Part shown: positions 34,203-38,394 of the stretch, in pieces
How the letters are laid out: each line of letters opens with the position of its first letter
Numbering within the stretch: the first letter of the stretch is position 1
NCBI GenBank assembly: GCA_964396245.1
Contig: CAYNEO010000035.1
Location: 1 to 38,394 of the forward strand
Reading direction: 5' to 3'
Source: CAYNEO01 sp964396245
Lineage (GTDB): Bacteria; Zixibacteria; MSB-5A5; GN15; FEB-12
DNA: 38,394 nucleotides
Made by a program: the position numbers and the translations under genes
The notes under the pieces: generated by a model
The model's input: the letters and a program-made list of their open reading frames with translations, nothing else
What the model was told of the DNA's origin: nothing
Databases searched by the model: none

Positions 34203-34859
34203 ATGGCAACAAAGTCACAGAGTGAAGAACATCCGTCATTCGTGGCCCATCACTTCGCGAGCGCCGAGCAGCAGAGTGAATCGGCCAAGATGGGGATGTG
34301 GATATTCCTGCTGACAGAAATACTCCTGTTCGGCGGCCTGTTCTGCGCCTATGCCATTTTCCGGTCACAGAACCCCGAGATGTTCTTCAACGCCCATAAG
34401 GTGCTCGATGTCTGGCTCGGCGGCACCAACACCGTTGTCCTGATTACCAGCTCCCTGACCATGGCACTGGCGATATGGTCAACGCAAAAAGGCAACAAGA
34501 AGCGGACAATCTGGCTGTTAATCGCCACCCTGCTTCTGGCCAGCGCTTTTCTCGTGATCAAGTATTTTGAATACGCGCACAAATTCCATGTCGGACAACT
34601 CCCGGGCAAATACTACCATTTCACCGGCATTGAGGGCACCAACCCGCACATCTTCTTCTCGGTCTATTTCATGATGACCGGTCTGCACGGTGTGCACGTT
34701 CTCGTCGGCATGGGCGTTATCGGCTGGATTCTGTACCGGACCGTGAAAAATGAATTTTCCCCGAAGTATTACACTCCGATGGAAATGACCGGCCTGTACT
34801 GGCATCTGGTCGACATGATCTGGATTTTCCTGTTTCCACTGTTCTACCTGATACACTGA
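34203..34859 (+). CDS. coxC: Cytochrome c oxidase subunit III
   Basis: A 218-aa membrane subunit with about five helices. Features: KMGMWIFLLTEILLFGGLFC, NTVVLITSSLTMALAIW and MTGLHGVHVLVGMGVIGW; also GLYWHLVDMIWIFLFPLFYL at the C-terminus, a hallmark of subunit III. It stabilises the catalytic subunit rather than carrying a metal. Short spacing places it in the same operon as coxA and coxD. Confidence 0.96.
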   Translation: MATKSQSEEHPSFVAHHFASAEQQSESAKMGMWIFLLTEILLFGGLFCAYAIFRSQNPEMFFNAHKVLDVWLGGTNTVVLITSSLTMALAIWSTQKGNKKRTIWLLIATLLLASAFLVIKYFEYAHKFHVGQLPGKYYHFTGIEGTNPHIFFSVYFMMTGLHGVHVLVGMGVIGWILYRTVKNEFSPKYYTPMEMTGLYWHLVDMIWIFLFPLFYLIH

Positions 34860-34869
34860 GGTGATGACC

Positions 34870-35313
34870 ATGAGCAGCCGGACCGAAACCACTCATATCA
34901 CTCCGCTGGGCACTTACCTGAAAGTGTTCGGGGCGTTGCTTATCCTGACCGTTATCACCGTCACCGTCTCGAGATTCAACTTCGGGGAGTACAATCTCAT
35001 CGTCGCCATGTCGATTGCCGGTTTGAAAGCCCTGCTGGTAGCCCTGATTTTCATGCACCTCCTCTATGATCACAAATTCTATATGGTGATCTTCATTTTG
35101 GCCATCGTCTTTTTGGCCGTTTTTATCATCCTGACCATGGCCGACACGCAGACACGCAAGGATATTTACGATTACGAGATGCAGGAAATCCAGAAGAACG
35201 CGGTCATCTACAATGAGGCTGATACCACCGACCTCTTGCAGGCCGACAGTCTTTCGGCCCTCGAGCATGACACCGCCGCGGCGGATGACCGTGCGAGTGA
35301 AGCGGGCCACTGA
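34870..35313 (+). CDS. coxD: Cytochrome c oxidase subunit IV (bacterial type)
   Basis: A 147-aa protein with three transmembrane helices and the COX4_pro features TYLKVFGALLILTVITV and KALLVALIFMHLLYDHKF. After about residue 95 there is a hydrophilic, acidic tail of about 50 residues (DIYDYEMQEIQKNAV ... DDRASEAGH), longer than in most homologues. ATG 34870 has GAGGTG six bases upstream; ATG 34864 and GTG 34861 are alternatives that would overlap that site. Confidence 0.9.
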   Translation: MSSRTETTHITPLGTYLKVFGALLILTVITVTVSRFNFGEYNLIVAMSIAGLKALLVALIFMHLLYDHKFYMVIFILAIVFLAVFIILTMADTQTRKDIYDYEMQEIQKNAVIYNEADTTDLLQADSLSALEHDTAAADDRASEAGH

Positions 35314-35402
35314 GTTAAATTATCCTTGCCTTCCGTATTGCGCGTCCATTTAATTGGATAATGCGATAACCTTCGCCGTCTCAAATCAAGGGTGTATTGT
35401 CC

Positions 35403-36935
35403 ATGAAAGCGTTTACCCGGGTTGCCCTCATCTCCACACTTTCAACCTATTTCCTGATTTTCACCGGCGGCCTCGTGCGGGTTTCGGGGGCCGGCCTCGG
35501 CTGTCCCGATTGGCCGAAATGTTTTGGCCGGTGGATGCCGCCGTTCAGTCTCAGCCAGGTGCCGCCGGACGTCAATCCGTCCCGGTTCAACATCGTCCTG
35601 GCATGGATCGAGTATACCAACCGCCTCATCGGCATGGCCGTCGGTCTGCTCATCCTCGCGACAGCTATCCTGGCCATCGTCAAATACCGCAAAGAGCTTC
35701 GCATACTCATTCCATCACTGCTTGCGGCATTGCTCGTAGCCTACCAGGGATGGCAGGGCGGACAGGTGGTCAAGGGAGAATTGGACCCGTTTCTCGTCTC
35801 CATCCACCTGCTGATATCCTTTATCATCGTCAGCCTTTTGATATACGTCACCCTTCAGGGCTACCTGCGCGAGAAAGCCGAGCGGGAGGAGGTCTCGGAG
35901 TATCCGAAAGCCGCAACCGTCTGGACCGGCGTGCTCTGGCTTGTGGCTATGGGACAGGTTATTCTCGGGACAGAAATTCGCTCCAGCTTAAAAATACTCT
36001 CGCACGAATTTCCACTTTTGCCCGACACATCGCTTTTGGCCAGACTCGGTATTCTCGATGACACCCACATGTTGATCGGCGTCCTGCTCCTGCTGTTCAC
36101 GATCTTCGCCGGTCTGGCTATCGTCCGTGTCAGCAAGAATCCTTCCTTACTGGTCAAGAGCTCGATTGTCATCCTCATCTCGCTGGTGGTAATCCAGGTA
36201 ATAATCGGCCTTGTGCTCATCGGAGCCCGACTCTATCCGCTGCTGCAGCTATTCCATCTCTGGATCGCCGGACTGTATATCGGTCTGTCGCTGTTGCTGT
36301 TCTTCGGGCTGCGCTATCCGCGTGGACTTCCGATCAAATCACAGCGCAATGTACTGTCTTTGGTTATTGTCGTGCTCGTGGTAGTGGCGTTCATGGGCGT
36401 CGGCGCCGGTTTTGTCATCGCGCAGGCCGAACACTCGCGCGCCTCGATCGATGTCTACGGCACCGTACCGGATTTCACTTTCACGGAACGATCCGGCGAG
36501 CCGTTCGGACTCGAGAACATGCGCGGCAAGATCAATGTCGTGGATTTTATCTTCACGCACTGCCGGATGGCCTGCCCGTTGATGGCCGAGCAGATGATTC
36601 CGCTGTACCATCTCTATAAGCACTCCGAGCAGGTGCAATTCGTCTCCATTTCCGTCGATCCCGAGCGCGACAGCCTGCCTCGACTGCGTGAATATGCCCG
36701 GGACCTTGGTGTGACCGACAATCGATGGGTGTTCCTGCGGGCGCCGATTGACTCGGTCATCTGGCTTGCCGAGGACGGCTTCATGGTCAGCGGTGATTTC
36801 CCCGGCGGTCACAGCACCAAGTTCATTTTGGTGGATCAGGAAGGCCGTATTCGCGGCTATTTCGATTATGATGACCCCCACCAGATCGAGTTGCTAAAAG
36901 TTGATATAAAAGAACTCGCCCGGCAAGACCGATGA
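35403..36935 (+). CDS. Heme A synthase fused to a SCO copper-chaperone domain
   Basis: A 510-aa fusion. Residues 1 to about 310 are a CtaA/COX15 heme A synthase with eight transmembrane helices: GCPDWPKCFGRWMPP, VSIHLLISF, DDTHMLIGVLL and LFHLWIAGLYIG give the conserved His residues; the usual EYxHR reads EYTNRLIG here. A further helix (about 317-340) leads into a periplasmic thioredoxin-fold SCO domain, about 350-505. That domain has FTHCRMACPLMAEQM (C-x3-C near 387-391) and the His in GGHSTKFILVD. The frame is continuous through the junction, so this is not an artefact of two joined ORFs. One polypeptide would combine heme A synthesis with copper delivery for the same oxidase. ATG 35403 is preceded by AAGGGTG. 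Confidence 0.93.
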   Translation: MKAFTRVALISTLSTYFLIFTGGLVRVSGAGLGCPDWPKCFGRWMPPFSLSQVPPDVNPSRFNIVLAWIEYTNRLIGMAVGLLILATAILAIVKYRKELRILIPSLLAALLVAYQGWQGGQVVKGELDPFLVSIHLLISFIIVSLLIYVTLQGYLREKAEREEVSEYPKAATVWTGVLWLVAMGQVILGTEIRSSLKILSHEFPLLPDTSLLARLGILDDTHMLIGVLLLLFTIFAGLAIVRVSKNPSLLVKSSIVILISLVVIQVIIGLVLIGARLYPLLQLFHLWIAGLYIGLSLLLFFGLRYPRGLPIKSQRNVLSLVIVVLVVVAFMGVGAGFVIAQAEHSRASIDVYGTVPDFTFTERSGEPFGLENMRGKINVVDFIFTHCRMACPLMAEQMIPLYHLYKHSEQVQFVSISVDPERDSLPRLREYARDLGVTDNRWVFLRAPIDSVIWLAEDGFMVSGDFPGGHSTKFILVDQEGRIRGYFDYDDPHQIELLKVDIKELARQDR

Positions 36936-37345
36936 ACGTCACTGACCTGCCCGCGATAAACGCTACCCTGAATTTCATCAGCGCCGTCCTGCTGACATTT
37001 GGATTCGTCGCCATCAAAAGACGACTCATCCCGCGCCACCGCGCTTTCATGATTGCCGCCCTCGTCTCCTCGGCGCTGTTTCTGACCAGTTACCTGATCT
37101 ACCACGCGCAGGTCGGCTCCGTGAAATACCCGCATTATGACTGGACCCGCCCGGTTTATTTCGCCATCCTCGTTCCCCATGTCATCCTGGCCGGCGTCAT
37201 GGTCCCCTTCATCGTCGCTGCCGTCTGGCATGCGCTGCGGGGAAACTTCACCAAACATACCCGGATTACCCGGTGGCTCTGGCCGGTCTGGATGTTCGTT
37301 TCGGTGACCGGTGTTGTCATCTATTTCATGCTGTATCATCTCTAG
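36932..37345 (+). CDS. DUF420 membrane protein, oxidase assembly-associated
   Basis: A 137-aa protein with four transmembrane helices. DUF420 signatures include LPAINATLNFISAVLLTFGF, HRAFMIAALVSSALFLTSYL, FAILVPHVILAGVMVPF and RITRWLWPVWMFVSVTGVVI. Several conserved His residues lie at helix ends. Homologues (YozB/CtaM) are needed for assembly of heme-copper oxidases in Firmicutes. Its ATG overlaps the stop of the CtaA-SCO gene (ATGA), placing it as the last gene of the respiratory operon. Confidence 0.88.
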   Translation: MNVTDLPAINATLNFISAVLLTFGFVAIKRRLIPRHRAFMIAALVSSALFLTSYLIYHAQVGSVKYPHYDWTRPVYFAILVPHVILAGVMVPFIVAAVWHALRGNFTKHTRITRWLWPVWMFVSVTGVVIYFMLYHL

Positions 37346-37435
37346 AAGCGCTGAATCTGATCAAAATCTAATAACCATTCCCCGCGGTTTTTTGTATCTT
37401 GGTCGCCATACTGAAAGGAGCAACCGGGAGCATTC

Positions 37436-38394
37436 GTGAAGAGACTTCTGTTTGTCAGTTATCTGGCGATATCGATATCAGTCATCTTTTCTGCAGCAGG
37501 CCACACGGAAACCGTCGTGCGCAGAGGCGGCGAGATTGTCGGTAAGGTCTGCGATGCAAAAACCGGCGAGCCGGTCAGTTTCGCGACTGTCAGGGTTGTC
37601 GGAACCGGCAAGTCCACTCTCGCCAACGAAAACGGGCGCTACCGCCTTGTGCTTCCGATCGGCGAATACGAACTCAAATTCAGTCACATCGGTTACTTCT
37701 CCGAGGAAAAGGCCATAGATGTTGGCGATTCCGTCGTTACTGCCGATATATGTCTCCAGCCAACTGCCATTGAAATCAGGGGAATGACCGTCTTCGAACG
37801 AGCGTACGATCCCGCCCAACGGATCATTGCCGCGGCCATTCGTCGGAAGAAAGACATCCTCTCCGAGATTCACGATTACCAGTTCGACGCCTACAGCCGG
37901 CTGACCATCACCGATATCAGCAAGAAGGACACATCAAAGATTTTCCTTATCGCCGAGTCACAGACCAGCGGTTTCTGGGAACAGCCGAACAAGTACAAGG
38001 AAATTATCACCGCCCGACGTCAGACCTCGAATATCCCCGCCGCCGGCAACCTGATGACCGTGGGGGAGATCCTCAATTTTAACAAGAATCGGCTAGAAGT
38101 GGGGGACTATCTAGTCGTTTCGCCCACCGCCACCGATGCGATGGACTATTACAATTACTACCTGATGGATACCGTCTTCATCGATTCTCAACGCGTGTTT
38201 GTTCTGGAAATAGAACCCAAGAATCAGGTTGACCCGCTGTTCACGGGCACCATCAGTATCGTTGATTCGACCTTCGACGTCGTCCTTGTCGATGTCGGTC
38301 CGAACGAGGGCTTCCGTCTGCCGTTTGTCGACTCGCTGCGGTATCGCCAGCGGTTAGCGCAATTCGACAACAAGTACTGGATGCCGGTCGAAAT
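37436..38394 (+). CDS. DUF5686-like protein with carboxypeptidase regulatory domain, partial
   Basis: The first 319 residues of a longer exported protein; the frame is open to the right edge. A signal peptide (RLLFVSYLAISISVIFSAAG) is followed by a beta-sandwich CarboxypepD_reg-like domain at about residues 33-110 (GEIVGKVCDAKTGEPVSFAT ... GRYRLVLPIGEYELKFSHIG). The region after YDPAQRIIAAAIRRKKD matches the layout of Bacteroidetes DUF5686 surface/outer-membrane proteins. GTG 37436 is chosen; GGGAG lies five bases upstream, and no ATG is available before the signal peptide. It is separated from the oxidase genes by 90 bp and is probably unrelated to them. Confidence 0.8.
   Translation, partial: MKRLLFVSYLAISISVIFSAAGHTETVVRRGGEIVGKVCDAKTGEPVSFATVRVVGTGKSTLANENGRYRLVLPIGEYELKFSHIGYFSEEKAIDVGDSVVTADICLQPTAIEIRGMTVFERAYDPAQRIIAAAIRRKKDILSEIHDYQFDAYSRLTITDISKKDTSKIFLIAESQTSGFWEQPNKYKEIITARRQTSNIPAAGNLMTVGEILNFNKNRLEVGDYLVVSPTATDAMDYYNYYLMDTVFIDSQRVFVLEIEPKNQVDPLFTGTISIVDSTFDVVLVDVGPNEGFRLPFVDSLRYRQRLAQFDNKYWMPVE

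Overview
The window looks like a chromosomal segment of a Gram-negative, aerobic or facultatively aerobic bacterium with moderately high GC (mid-50s percent by eye). Class II ribonucleotide reductase, PEP-CTERM surface proteins, an alternative complex III next to a caa3-type oxidase, and a Bacteroidetes-style carboxypeptidase-regulatory-domain (DUF5686-like) protein together suggest a lineage in or near the FCB superphylum, such as Zixibacteria. That placement is inference; no rRNA or other decisive marker is present. I found no tRNA, rRNA, CRISPR array, insertion sequence or phage gene.

Left third (1-11.4 kb): minus-strand ppsR and thrC (thrC runs off the left edge). A plus-strand block follows: a CBS-domain protein with a clear sigma-70 promoter, a SulP anion transporter with an unusual coiled-coil insertion, and an NCS2 purine permease. 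A minus-strand stress-type unit follows (ECF sigma factor, zinc-finger anti-sigma factor, secreted TPR protein), then a secreted protein with two TonB C-terminal domains, then recA.

Middle (11.4-21.6 kb): two PEP-CTERM genes sit between recA and the minus-strand operon pgsA-pgpA-cinA-thpR. The minus-strand PEP-CTERM gene has an in-frame stop codon. The plus-strand one has a good sigma-54 promoter. Upstream of pgsA are a sigma-70 promoter and a perfect rho-independent terminator, implying a short RNA or attenuator, and beyond that a row of perfect hairpins (17057-17228). nrdJ follows, with a promoter overlapped by an NrdR box, a weaker second box 32 bp away, and a leader of about 170 nt. The 709-bp gap at 20895-21603 also holds three DnaA-box-like 9-mers, exactly where gene direction changes from mostly minus to all plus.

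Right part (21.6-38.4 kb): a single plus-strand respiratory cluster. Heme O synthase (ctaB) is followed by alternative complex III (actA-F), a small membrane protein, a SCO copper chaperone, a caa3-type A2 heme-copper oxidase (coxB with fused cytochrome c, coxA, coxC, coxD), a heme A synthase fused to a second SCO domain, and a DUF420 membrane protein. Together these would oxidise quinol, pass electrons through cytochromes c to the oxidase, and supply its heme A and copper. A partial DUF5686-like outer-membrane-type protein closes the window.
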